Below, in pieces: positions 13,501 to 26,998 of a stretch of 64,000 bases of DNA. The DNA is from Eledone cirrhosa (Eukaryota > Mollusca > Cephalopoda > Octopoda > Eledonidae), in contig OZ024740.1 in the NCBI GenBank assembly GCA_964016885.1, forward strand, positions 7,646,450 through 7,710,449, written 5' to 3'. The notes under the pieces are model-generated. The model saw nothing but the letters and a program-made list of their open reading frames with translations, had not been told where the DNA came from and ran no database searches. Within the stretch, counting starts at the first letter, position 1, and each line of letters starts with the position of its first letter. The position numbers and the translations under genes are program-made.

Positions 13501-16500
13501 GTCAGTTTCGATTGGTATGTCAGTTTCGATTGGTATATCAGTTTCGATAGGTATATCAGTTTCGATTGGTATGTCAGTTTTGATTGGTATATCAGTTTCT
13601 ATTGCTATATCAGTTTCTGTTGGTATGTCAGTTTCGATTTATATGTCAGTTTCGATTAGTATATCAGTTTCTGTAAGTATGTCAGTTTCTATTCGTATAT
13701 CAGTTTTGATTGGTATATCAGTTTCTATTGGTATGTCAGTTTCGATTGGTATTTCAGTTGCTATTGGTATATCAGTTTCCGTTGGTAGGTCAGTTTCTAT
13801 TGGTTTGTCAGTTTCTATTGGTATACCAGTTTCGATTGGTATGTCAGTTTCGATTAGTATGTCAATTTCTATTGGTATGTCAGTTTCTATTGGTATGTAT
13901 GTTTCTATTAGTATATCAGTTTTGATTGGTATATCAGTTTCGATTGGTATGTCAGTTTCCATTGGTATATCAGTTTCGATTGTATATCAGTTTCAATTAG
14001 TATGTCAGTTTCTATTGGTATATCAGTTTCGATTGGTATATCAGTTTCGACTAGTATGTCAATTTCTATTGGTATGTCAGTTTCTATTGGTATATCAGTT
14101 TTGATTGCTATATCAGTTTCAATTAGTATGTCAGTTTCTATTGGTATATCAGTTTCGATTGCTATGTCAGTTGCTATTGGTATTTCAATTTCGATTGGTA
14201 TGTCAGTTTCTATTGGTATGTCAGTTTCTATTGGTATATCAGTTTCGATAGCTATGTCAGTTTCGATTATTATATCAGTTACTATTGTTATCTCAGTTTC
14301 GATATGTATGTCAGTTTCGATTGGTATATCAGTTATGATTGGTATGTCACTTTCTATTGGTATATCAGTTTCTATTGGTATGTCATTTTCGATAGGTATG
14401 TCAGTTTTTATTGGTATATTAGTTTCGATTGGTATGTCAGCTTCTATTGGTATACCAGTTTCTATTGGTATGTCAGTTTCGATAGGTATATCAGTTTCGA
14501 TTGGTATGTCAATTTCTATTGGTATGTCAGTTTCTTTTCGTATGTATGTTTCTATTAGTATATCAGTTTTGATTGGTATATCAGTTTCGATTGGTATGTC
14601 AGTTTCTATTGGTATATCAGTTTTGATTGGTATATCAGTTTCAATTAGTATGTCAGTTTCTATTGGTATGTCACTTTCTATTGGTATATAAGTTTTGATT
14701 GGTATATCAGTTTCAATTAGTATGTCAGTTTTTATTGGTATATCAGTTTCGATTGGTATGACAGTTTCGATTGGTATATCAGTTTGGATTGGTATGTCAG
14801 TTTGGATTGGTATGTCAGTTTCGACTGGTATGTCAATTTCGATTGGTATATCAGTTTTGATTAGTATGTCAGCTTCTATTTGTATATCAGTTTCGATTGG
14901 TATATCAGTTTCGATTGGGATGTCATTTTCGATTAGTATATCAGTTTCTATTGGTATGTCAGTTTCGATTGGTATGTCAGATTCTATTGGTATATCAGTT
15001 TCGATTGGTATATCAGTTTCGATTGTTATATCAGTTTCGATTGGTATATCAGTTTCTATTGGTATATCAATTTCTATTGGTATATCAGTTTCGATTAGAA
15101 TGTCATTTTCGATTGGTATGTCAGTTTCGATTGGTATATCAGTTTCGATAGGTATATCAGTTTCGATTGGTATGTCAGTTTCGATTGGTATATCAGTTTC
15201 TATTGCTATATCAGTTTCTGTTGGTATGTCAGTTTCGATTCATATGTCAGTTTCGATTAGCATATCAGTTTCTATAGGTATGTCTTTTTATATTTGTATA
15301 TCAGTTTCTATTGGTATATCAGTTTCTATTGGTATGTCAGTTTCGATTGGTATTTCAGTTGCTATTGGTATATCAGTTTCCATTGGTAGATCAGTTTCTA
15401 TTGGTAGGTCAGTTTCTATTGGTATACCAGTTTCGATTGGTATGTCAGTTTCGCTTAGTATGTCAATTTCTATTGGTATATCAGTTTCAATTGGTATGTC
15501 AGTTTCTATTAGTATATCAGTTTTGATTGGTATATCAGTTTCAATTAGTATGTCAGTTTCTATTGGTATATCAGTTTCGATTGGTATATCAGTTTCGAAT
15601 AGTATGTCAATTTCTATTGGTATGTCAGTTTCTATTGGTATATCAGTTTTGATTGCTATATCAGTTTCAATTAGTATGTCAGTTTCTATTGGTATATGAG
15701 TTTCGATTGCTATGTCAGTTGCTATTTGTATATCAATTTCGATTGGTATGTCAGTTTCGATAGGTATGTCAGTTTTGATTATTATATCAGTTACTATTGT
15801 TATCTTAGTTTCGATTTGTATGTCAGTTTCGATTGGTATATCAGTTTCGATTGGTATGTCAGTTTCTATTGGTATATCAGTTTCTATTGGTATGTCAGTT
15901 TTGAAAGGTATGTCAGTTTTTATTGGTTTGTCAGTTTCGATTGGTATTTCAGTTGCTATTGGTATATCAGTTTCCATTGGTAGGTCAGTTTCTATTGGTA
16001 TGTCAGTTTCTATTGGTATACCAGTTTCTATTGGTATGTCAATTTCTATTGGGATGTCAGTTTCTATTGGTATGTATGTTTCTATTAGTATATAAGTTTT
16101 GATTGATATATCAGTTTCGATTGGTATGTCAGTTTCTATTGGTATATCAGTTTTGATTGGTATATCAGTTTCAATTAGAATGTCAGTTTCTATTGGTATA
16201 TCAGTTTCGATTGGTATATCAGTTTCGATTAGTATGTCAATTTCTATTGGTATGTGAGTTTCTATTGGTATATCAGTTTCGATTGCTATGTCAGTTGCTA
16301 TTGGTATATCAATTTCGATTGGTATGTCAGTTTCTATTGGTATGTCAGTTTCTACTGGTATATCAGTTTCGATAGGTATGTCAGTTTCGATTATTATATC
16401 AGTTACTATTATTATCTCAGTTTCGATTTGTACGTCAGTTTCGAGTGGTATATCAGTTTCGATTGGTATGTCAGTTTCTATTGGTATATCAGTTTCTATT

Positions 16501-16524
16501 GGTATGTCAGTTTCGATAGGTATG
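10548..16524 (+). repeat. HOR-A copy 2 (5977 bp)
   Basis: Second direct copy with all the private indel markers of copy 1 at +5977 (near 12149, 13248 and 13977). It shares CCGTTGGTAGG and TCGCTTAG variants with copy 1 against copy 3, so copies 1 and 2 are the closest pair. A private change is TTTTGGTATG near 16820, where copies 1 and 3 context has CTATTGGTATG. Confidence 0.9.
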
Positions 16525-19500
16525 TCAGTTTTTATTGGTATATCAGTTTCGATTGGTATGTCAGTTTCTATTGGTTTGTCAGTTTCGATTAATATATCAG
16601 TTACTATTGGTATGTCAGTTTGGATTGGTATATCAGTTTCTATTGGTATGTCAGTTTCGATAGGTATGTCAGTTTTTATTGGTATATCAGTTTCGATTGG
16701 TATGTCAGTTTCTATTGGTATGTCAGTTTCGATTGGTATTTTAGTTGCTATTGGTATATCAGTTTCCATTGGTAGGTCAGTTTCTATTGGTATGTCAGTT
16801 TCTATTGGTATACCAGTTTCTTTTGGTATGTCAGTTTCGATTAGCATGTCAATTTCTATTGGTATGTCAGTTTCTATTGGTATGTATGTTTCTATTAGTA
16901 TATCAGTTTTGATTGGTATATCAGTTTCGATTGGTATGTCAGTTTCTATTGGTATATCAGTTTTGATTGGTATATCAGTTTCAATTAGTATGTAAGTTTC
17001 TATTTGTATATCAGTTTCGATTGGTATATCAGTTTCGATTAGTATGTCAATTTCTATTGGTATGTCAGTTTCAATTGGTATATCAGTTTTGATTGGTATA
17101 TCAGTTTCAATTAGTATGTCAGTTTCTATTGGTATATCAGTTTCAATTGCTATGTCAGTTTCTATTGGTTTGTCAGTTTCGATTATTATATCAGTTTCGA
17201 TTGGTATGTCAGTTTCGATTGGTATGTCAGTTTCGATTGTTATATCAGTTTCTATTGGTATGACAGTTTCGAATGCTATATCAGTTTCTATTGGTATGTC
17301 AGTTTCGATTGGAAAGTCAGTTTCGATTGGTATGTCAGTTTCTATTGGTCTGAGAGTTTCGATTGGTATATCAGTTTGGATTGGTATGTCAGTTTGGATT
17401 GGTATGTCAGTTTCGACTGGTATGTCAATTTCTATTGGTATATCAGTCTTGATTAGTATGTCAGTTTCTATTGGTATATCAGTTTCGAATGGTATATCAG
17501 TTTCGATTGGTATGTCAGTTTAGATTGGTATATGAGTTTCGATTGGTATGTCATTTTCGATTAGTATATCAGTTTCTATTGGTATGTCAGTTTCGAGTGG
17601 TATGTCAGATTATATTGGTATATCAGTTTCGATTGGTATATCAGTTTCGATTGGTATATCAGTTTCGATTGGTATATCAGTTTCTATTGGTATATCAATT
17701 TCTATTGGTATGTCAGTGTTGATTGATATATCAGTTTTGATTAGAATGTCAGTTTCGATTGGTATGTCAGTTTCGATTGGTATATCAGTTTCGATATGTA
17801 TATCAGTTTCGATTGGTATGTCAGTTTTGATTGGTATATCAGTTGCTATTGCTATATCAGTTTCTGCTGGCATGTCAGTTTCGATTGGTATGTCAGTTTC
17901 TATTGGTATATCAGTTTCAATTTGTATATCAGTTTCTATTGGTATATCAGTTTCTATTGGTATATCAGTTTCGATTAGAATGTCAGTTTCGATTGGTATG
18001 TCAGTTTTGATTGGTATATCAGTTTCTATTGCTATATCAGTTTCTGTTGGTATGTCAGTTTGGATTCATATGTCAGTTTCGATTAGTATATCAGTTTCTG
18101 TAGGTATGTCAGTTTCTATTCGTATATCATTTTTGTATTGGTATATCAGTTTCTATTGGTATGTCAGTTTCGATTGGTATTTCAGTTGCTATTGGTATAT
18201 TAGTTTCCATTGGTAGGTCAGTTTCTATTGGTATGTCAGTCTCTATTGGTATACCAGTTTCGATTGTTATGTCAGTTTCGATTAGTATGTCAATTTCTAT
18301 TGGTATGTCAGTTTCTATTGGTATGTATGTTTCTATTAGTATATCAGTTTTGATTGGTATATCAGTTTCGATTGGTATGTCAGTTTATATTGGTATATTA
18401 GTTTTGATTGCTATGTCAGATGCTATTGGTATATCAATTTCGATTGGTATGTCAGTTTCTATTGGTATGTCAGTTTCTATTGGTATATCAGTTTCGACAG
18501 CTATGTCAGTTTCGATTATTATATCAGTTACTATTGTTATCTCAGTTTCGATATGTATGTCAGTTTCGATTGGTATATCAGTTACGATTGGTATGTCACT
18601 TTCTATAGGTATATCAGTTTCTATTGGTATGTCAGTTTTGATTGGTATGTCAGTTTCTATTGGTTTGTCAGTTTCGATTGGTATTTCATTTTCTATTCGT
18701 ATATCAGTTTCCATTGGTAGGTCAGTTTCTATTGGTATGTCTGCTTCTATTGGTATACCAGTTTCTATTGGTATGTCAGTTTCGATTAGCATGTCAATTT
18801 CTATTGGTATGTCAGTTTCTATTGGTATGTATGTTTCCATTAGTATATCAGTTTTGATTTGTATATCAGTTTCGATTGGTATGTCAGTTTCTATTGGTAT
18901 ATCAGTTTTGATTGGTATATCAGTTTCAATTAGTATGTCAGTTTCTATTGGTATATCAGTTTCGATTGGTATATCAGTTTCGATTATTATGTCAATTTCT
19001 ATTGGTATGTCACTTTCTATTGGTATATAAGTTTTGATTGGTATATCAGTTTCAATTAGTATGTCAGTTTCTATAGGTATATCAGTTTCGATTGCTATGT
19101 CAGTTTCGATAGGTATGTCAGTTTTTATTGATATATCAGTTTCGATTGGTATGTCAGTTTCTATTGGTTTGTGAGTTTCGATTATTATAACAGTTACTAT
19201 TGGTATGTCAGTTTCGATTGGTATGTCAGTTTCGATTGGTATATCAGTTTCTATTGGTATGACAGTTTTCGATTGGTATATCAGTTTGGATTGGTATGTC
19301 AGTTTGGATTGGTATGTCAGTTTCGACTGGTGTGTCAATTTCGATTGGTATATCAGTTTTGATTAGTATGTCAGCTTCTATTGGTATATCAGTTTCGATT
19401 GGTATATCAGTTTCGATTCGTATATGAGTTTCGATTTGTATGTCATTTTCGATTAGTATATCAGTTTCTATTGGTATGTCAGTTTTGATTGGTATATCAG

Positions 19501-22500
19501 TTTCGATTAGAATGTCAGTTTCGATTGGTATGTCAGTTTCGATTGGTATATCAGTTTCGATAGGTATATCAGTTTCGATTGGTATGTCAGTTTTGATTGG
19601 TATATCAGTTTCTATTGCTATATCAGTTTCTGTTGGTATGTCAGTTTCGATTTATATGTCAGTTTCGATTAGTATATCAGTTTCTGTAAGTATGTCAGTT
19701 TCTATTCGTATATCAGTTTTGATTGGTATATCAGTTTCTATTGGTATGTCAGTTTCGATTGGTATTTCAGTTGCTATTGGTATATCAGTTTCCATTGGTA
19801 GGTCAGTTTCTATTGGTTTGTCAGTTTCTATTGGTATACCAGTTTCGATTGGTATGTCAGTTTCGATTAGTATGTCAATTTCTATTGGTATGTCAGTTTC
19901 TATTGGTATGTATGTTTCTATTAGTATATCAGTTTTGATTGGTATATCAGTTTCGATTGGTATGTCAGTTTCCATTGGTATATCAGTTTCGATTGTATAT
20001 CAGTTTCAATTAGTATGTCAGTTTCTATTGGTATATCAGTTTCGATTGGTATATCAGTTTCGACTAGTATGTCAATTTCTATTGGTATGTCAGTTTCTAT
20101 TGGTATATCAGTTTTGATTGCTATATCAGTTTCAATTAGTATGTCAGTTTCTATTGGTATATCAGTTTCGATTGCTATGTCAGTTGCTATTGGTATTTCA
20201 ATTTCGATTGGTATGTCAGTTTCTATTGGTATGTCAGTTTCTATTGGTATATCAGTTTCGATAGCTATGTCAGTTTCGATTATTATATCAGTTACTATTG
20301 TTATCTCAGTTTCGATATGTATGTCAGTTTCGATTGGTATATCAGTTATGATTGGTATGTCACTTTCTATTGGTATATCAGTTTCTATTGGTATGTCATT
20401 TTCGATAGGTATGTCAGTTTTTATTGGTATATTAGTTTCGATTGGTATGTCAGCTTCTATTGGTATACCAGTTTCTATTGGTATGTCAGTTTCGATAGGT
20501 ATATCAGTTTCGATTGGTATGTCAATTTCTATTGGTATGTCAGTTTCTTTTCGTATGTATGTTTCTATTAGTATATCAGTTTTGATTGGTATATCAGTTT
20601 CGATTGGTATGTCAGTTTCTATTGGTATATCAGTTTTGATTGGTATATCAGTTTCAATTAGTATGTCAGTTTCTATTGGTATGTCACTTTCTATTGGTAT
20701 ATAAGTTTTGATTGGTATATCAGTTTCAATTAGTATGTCAGTTTTTATTGGTATATCAGTTTCGATTGGTATGACAGTTTCGATTGGTATATCAGTTTGG
20801 ATTGGTATGTCAGTTTGGATTGGTATGTCAGTTTCGACTGGTATGTCAATTTCGATTGGTATATCAGTTTTGATTAGTATGTCAGCTTCTATTGGTATAT
20901 CAGTTTCGATTGGTATATCAGTTTCGATTGGGATGTCATTTTCGATTAGTATATCAGTTTCTATTGGTATGTCAGTTTCGATTGGTATGTCAGATTCTAT
21001 TGGTATATCAGTTTCGATTGGTATATCAGTTTCGATTGTTATATCAGTTTCGATTGGTATATCAGTTTCTATTGGTATATCAATTTCTATTGGTATATCA
21101 GTTTCGATTAGAATGTCATTTTCGATTGGTATGTCAGTTTCGATTGGTATATCAGTTTCGATAGGTATATCAGTTTCGATTGGTATGTCAGTTTCGATTG
21201 GTATATCAGTTTCTATTGCTATATCAGTTTCTGTTGGTATGTCAGTTTCGATTCATATGTCAGTTTCGATTAGCATATCAGTTTCTATAGGTATGTCTTT
21301 TTATATTTGTATATCAGTTTCTATTGGTATATCAGTTTCTATTGGTATGTCAGTTTCGATTGGTATTTCAGTTGCTATTGGTATATCAGTTTCCATTGGT
21401 AGATCAGTTTCTATTGGTAGGTCAGTTTCTATTGGTATACCAGTTTCGATTGGTATGTCAGTTTCGATTAGTATGTCAATTTCTATTGGTATATCAGTTT
21501 CAATTGGTATGTCAGTTTCTATTAGTATATCAGTTTTGATTGGTATATCAGTTTCAATTAGTATGTCAGTTTCTATTGGTATATCAGTTTCGATTGGTAT
21601 ATCAGTTTCGAATAGTATGTCAATTTCTATTGGTATGTCAGTTTCTATTGGTATATCAGTTTTGATTGCTATATCAGTTTCAATTAGTATGTCAGTTTCT
21701 ATTGGTATATGAGTTTCGATTGCTATGTCAGTTGCTATTTGTATATCAATTTCGATTGGTATGTCAGTTTCGATAGGTATGTCAGTTTTGATTATTATAT
21801 CAGTTACTATTGTTATCTTAGTTTCGATTTGTATGTCAGTTTCGATTGGTATATCAGTTTCGATTGGTATGTCAGTTTCTATTGGTATATCAGTTTCTAT
21901 TGGTATGTCAGTTTTGAAAGGTATGTCAGTTTTTATTGGTTTGTCAGTTTCGATTGGTATTTCAGTTGCTATTGGTATATCAGTTTCCATTGGTAGGTCA
22001 GTTTCTATTGGTATGTCAGTTTCTATTGGTATACCAGTTTCTATTGGTATGTCAATTTCTATTGGGATGTCAGTTTCTATTGGTATGTATGTTTCTATTA
22101 GTATATAAGTTTTGATTGATATATCAGTTTCGATTGGTATGTCAGTTTCTATTGGTATATCAGTTTTGATTGGTATATCAGTTTCAATTAGAATGTCAGT
22201 TTCTATTGGTATATCAGTTTCGATTGGTATATCAGTTTCGATTAGTATGTCAATTTCTATTGGTATGTGAGTTTCTATTGGTATATCAGTTTCGATTGCT
22301 ATGTCAGTTGCTATTGGTATATCAATTTCGATTGGTATGTCAGTTTCTATTGGTATGTCAGTTTCTACTGGTATATCAGTTTCGATAGGTATGTCAGTTT
22401 CGATTATTATATCAGTTACTATTATTATCTCAGTTTCGATTTGTACGTCAGTTTCGAGTGGTATATCAGTTTCGATTGGTATGTCAGTTTCTATTGGTAT

Positions 22501-22590
22501 ATCAGTTTCTATTGGTATGTCAGTTTCGATAGGTATGTCAGTTTTTATTGGTATATCAGTTTCGATTGGTATGTCAGTTTCTATTGGTTT
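16525..22590 (+). repeat. HOR-A copy 3 (about 6013 bp)
   Basis: Third direct copy. Features up to about 19.1 kb lie at +5977 from copy 2, and those after it lie at +6013 because of a two-monomer insertion. It carries CCATTGGTAGG (19791) and TCGATTAG (21463) where copies 1 and 2 carry CCGTTGG and TCGCTTAG. Similarity ends near 22.59 kb, where TCAATTATTATATC replaces the TCGATTAATATATC of the other copies. Confidence 0.88.
19108..19143 (+). repeat. 36-bp (two-monomer) insertion in HOR-A copy 3
   Basis: Two extra monomers (GATAGGTATGTCAG followed by TTTTTATTGATATATC) sit between units that are adjacent at about 7.15 kb and 13.13 kb. The gain is exactly 2 x 18 bp, as expected from out-of-register exchange of whole monomers. 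Confidence 0.85.
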
Positions 22591-22759
22591 GTCAGTTTCA
22601 ATTATTATATCAGTTACTATTGGTATATCATTTTCGCTTGGTATGTCAGTTTCGATTGGTATATCAGTTTCTATTGGTATGACAGTTTCGATTGGTATAT
22701 CATTTTCGATTGGTATGTCAGTTTAGATTGGTATGTCAGTTTCGACTGGTATGTCAATT

Positions 22760-25314
22760 TCGATTGGTATGTCATTTTCGATTAGTATATCAGTTTCTAT
22801 TGGTATGTCAGTTTCGATTGGTATGTCAGTTTTTATTGGTATATCAGTTTCGATTGGTATGTCAGTTTCGATTAGTATATCAGTATCTATAGGTATGTCA
22901 GTTTCTATTTGTATATCAGTTTTGATTGGTATATCAGTTTCGATTGGTATGTCAGTTTCGTTTATTATATCAGTTACTATTGTTATGTCAGTTTCGATTG
23001 GAAAGTCAGTTTCGATTGGTATGTCAGTTTCTATTGGTATGACAGTTTCGATTGGTATGTCAGTTTTGATTGGTATATGAGTTTCGATTGGTATGTCATT
23101 TTCGATTAGTATATCAGTTTCTATTGGTATGTCAGTTTCGATTGGTATGTCAGATTCTATTGGTATATCAGTTTCGATTGGTATATCAGTTTCGATTGGT
23201 ATATCAGTTTCGATTGGTATATCAGTTTCTATTGGTATATCAATTTCTATTGGTATGTCAGTTTTGATTGGTATATCAGTTTCGATTAGAATGTCAGTTT
23301 CGATCGGTATGTCAGTCTCGATTGGTATATCAGTTTCGATAGGTATATCAGTTTCGATTGGTATGTCAGTTTTGATTGGTATATCAGTTTCTATTGCTAT
23401 ATCAGTTTCTGTTGGTATGTCAGTTTCGATTGGTATGTCAGTTTCTATTGGTATATCAGTTTCGATTGGTATATCAGTTTCTATTGGTATATCAGTTTCT
23501 ATTGGTATATCAGTTTGATTAGAATGTCATTTTCGATTGGTATGTCAGTTTCGATTGGTATATCAGTTTCGATACGTATATCAGTTTCGATTGGTATGTC
23601 AGTTACGATTGGTATATCAGTTTCTATTGCTATATCAGTTTCTGTTGGTATGTCAGTTTCGATTCATATGTCAGTTTCGATTAGTATATCAGTTTATATA
23701 GGTATGTCAGTTTCTATTCGTATATCAGTTTTGATTGGTATGTCAGTTTCGATTAGTATTTCAGTTGCTATTGGTATATCAGTTTCCATTCGTAGGTCAG
23801 TTTCTATTGGTATGTCAGTTTCTATTGGTATACCAGTTTCGATTGGTATGTCAGTTTCTATTGGTATGTATGTTTCTATTAGTATATCAGTTTTGATTGG
23901 TATATCAGTTTCGATTGGTATGTCAGTTTCTATTGGTATATCAGTTTTGATTGGTATATCAGTTTCAATTAGTATGTCAGTTTCTATTGGTATATCAGTT
24001 TCGATTGGTATATCAGTTTCGATTAGTATGTCAATTTCTATTGGTATATCAGTTTCTATTGGTATATCAGTTTTGATTGCTATATCAGTTTCAATTAATA
24101 TGTCAGTTTCTATTTGTATATCATTTTCGATTGCTATGTCAGTTGCTATTGGTATATCAATTTCGATTGGTATGTCAGTTTCTATTGGTATGTCAGTTTT
24201 TATTGGTATATCAGTTTCGATAGGTATGTCAGTTTCGATTGGTATATCAGTTACGATTGGTATGTCACTTTCTGTTGGTATATCAGTTTCTATTGGTATG
24301 TCAGTTTCCATAGGTATGTCAGTTTTTATTGGTATATCAGTTTCGATTGGTATGTCAGTTTCTATTGGTTTGTCAGTTTCGATTGGTATTTCATTTCCTA
24401 TTGTTATATCAGTTTCCATTGGTAGGTCAGTTTCTATTGGTATGTCAGCTTCTATTGGTATACCAGTTTCTATTGGTATGTCAGTTTCGATTAGCATGAC
24501 AATTTCTATTGGTATGTCAGTTTCTATTGGTATGTATGTTTCTATTAGTATATCAGTTTTGATTTGTATATCAGTTTCGATTGGTATGTCAGTTTCTATT
24601 GGTATATCAGTTTTGATTGGTATATCAGTTTCAATTAGTATGTCAGTTTCTATTGGTATATCAGTTTCGATTGGTATATCAGTTTCGATTAGTATGTCAA
24701 TTTCTATTGGTATGTCAGTTTCTATTGTTATATAAGTTTTGATTGGTATATCAGTTTCAATTAGTATGTCAGTTTCTATTGGTATATCAGTTTCGATTGC
24801 TATGTCAGTTGCTATTGTTATATCAATTTCGATTGGTATGTCAGTTTCTATTGGTATGTCAGTTTCTATTGGTATATCAGTTTCGATAGGTATGTCAGTT
24901 TCGATTATTATATCAGTTACTATTGTTATCTCAGTTTCGATTTGTATGTCAGTTTCGATTGGTATATCAGTTTCGATTGGTATGTCAGTTTCTATTGGTA
25001 TATCAGTTTCTATTGGTATGTCAGTGTCGATAGGTATGTCAGTTTTTATTGATATATCAGTTTCGATTGGTATGTCAGTTTCTATTGGTTTGTCAGTTTC
25101 GATTATTTTATCAGTTAGTATTGGTATGTCAGTTTCGATTGGTATGTCAGTTTCGATCGGTATATCAGTTTCTATTGGTATGACAGTTTTGATTGGTATA
25201 TCAGTTTGGATTGGTATGTCAGTTTGGATTGGTATATCAGTTTTGATTAGTATGTCAGCTTCTATTGGTATATCAGTTTCGATTGGTATATCAGTTTCGA
25301 TTTGTATATGAGTT
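22760..25314 (+). repeat. HOR-B copy 1 (2555 bp)
   Basis: Direct copy of 25315 onward at offset 2555. Shared markers include AGTTTCGTTTATTATATC near 22955, GATTGGAAAGTCAG near 22996, GATCGGTATGTCAGTCTCG near 23302 and the one-base-short unit CAGTTTGATTAGAATG at 23511. It lacks a 54-bp, three-monomer stretch present in copy 2 near 26.79-26.85 kb. Confidence 0.87.
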
Positions 25315-26998
25315 TCGATTGGTATGTCATTTTCGATTAGTATATCAGTTTCTATTGGTATGTCAGTTTCGATTGGTATGTCAGTTTTTATTGGTATATC
25401 AGTTTCGATTGGTATGTCAGTTTCGATTAGTATATCAGTATCTATAGGTATGTCAGTTTCTATTTGTATATCAGTTTTGATTGGTATATCAGTTTCGATT
25501 GGTATGTCAGTTTCGTTTATTATATCAGTTACTATTGTTATGTCAGTTTCGATTGGAAAGTCAGTTTCGATTGGTATGTCAGTTTCTATTGGTATGACAG
25601 TTTCGATTGGTATGTCAGTTTTGATTGGTATATGAGTTTCGATTGGTATGTCATTTTCGATTAGTATATCAGTTTCTATTGGTATGTCAGTTTCGATTGG
25701 TATGTCAGATTCTATTGGTATATCAGTTTCGATTGGTATATCAGTTTCGATTGGTATATCAGTTTCGATTGGTATATCAGTTTCTATTGGTATATCAATT
25801 TCTATTGGTATGTCAGTTTTGATTGGTATATCAGTTTCGATTAGAATGTCAGTTTCGATCGGTATGTCAGTCTCGATTGGTATATCAGTTTCGATAGGTA
25901 TATCAGTTTCGATTGGTATGTCAGTTTTGATTGGTATATCAGTTTCTATTGCTATATCAGTTTCTGTTGGTATGTCAGTTTCGATTGGTATGTCAGTTTC
26001 TATTGGTATATCAGTTTCGATTGGTATATCAGTTTCTATTGGTATATCAGTTTCTATTGGTATATCAGTTTGATTAGAATGTCATTTTCGATTGGTATGT
26101 CAGTTTCGATTGGTATATCAGTTTCGATACGTATATCAGTTTCGATTGGTATGTCAGTTACGATTGGTATATCAGTTTCTATTGCTATATCAGTTTCTGT
26201 TGGTATGTCAGTTTCGATTCATATGTCAGTTTCGATTAGTATATCAGTTTATATAGGTATGTCAGTTTCTATTCGTATATCAGTTTTGATTGGTATGTCA
26301 GTTTCGATTAGTATTTCAGTTGCTATTGGTATATCAGTTTCCATTCGTAGGTCAGTTTCTATTGGTATGTCAGTTTCTATTGGTATACCAGTTTCGATTG
26401 GTATGTCAGTTTCTATTGGTATGTATGTTTCTATTAGTATATCAGTTTTGATTGGTATATCAGTTTCGATTGGTATGTCAGTTTCTATTGGTATATCAGT
26501 TTTGATTGGTATATCAGTTTCAATTAGTATGTCAGTTTCTATTGGTATATCAGTTTCGATTGGTATATCAGTTTCGATTAGTATGTCAATTTCTATTGGT
26601 ATATCAGTTTCTATTGGTATATCAGTTTTGATTGCTATATCAGTTTCAATTAATATGTCAGTTTCTATTTGTATATCATTTTCGATTGCTATGTCAGTTG
26701 CTATTGGTATATCAATTTCGATTGGTATGTCAGTTTCTATTGGTATGTCAGTTTTTATTGGTATATCAGTTTCGATAGGTATGTCAGTTTCGATTCTTAT
26801 ATCAGTTACTATTGTTATCTCAGTTTCGATATGTATGTCAGTTTCGATTGGTATATCAGTTACGATTGGTATGTCACTTTCTGTTGGTATATCAGTTTCT
26901 ATTGGTATGTCAGTTTCGATAGGTATGTCAGTTCTTATTGGTATATCAGTTTCGATTGGTATGTCAGTTTCTATTGGTTTGTCAGTTTCGATTGAAAT

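Larger units (their letters stand above)
1..26994 (+). repeat. 18-bp satellite array, block 1
   Basis: Uninterrupted head-to-tail 18-mers with consensus ATRTCAGTTTCKATTGGT. Position 3 alternates A/G and position 12 is G, T or A. Position 11 is often C to T, and the GGT at positions 16-18 is often replaced by AGT, GCT, GTT, TGT or CGT. The consensus has about 33% GC and the + strand is T- and G-rich. No gene is present: the consensus is stop-free in five of six frames, so the open frames follow from the repeat. The array extends beyond the left edge. Function is unknown; centromeric, pericentromeric or other heterochromatic satellite are possible. Confidence 0.97.
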
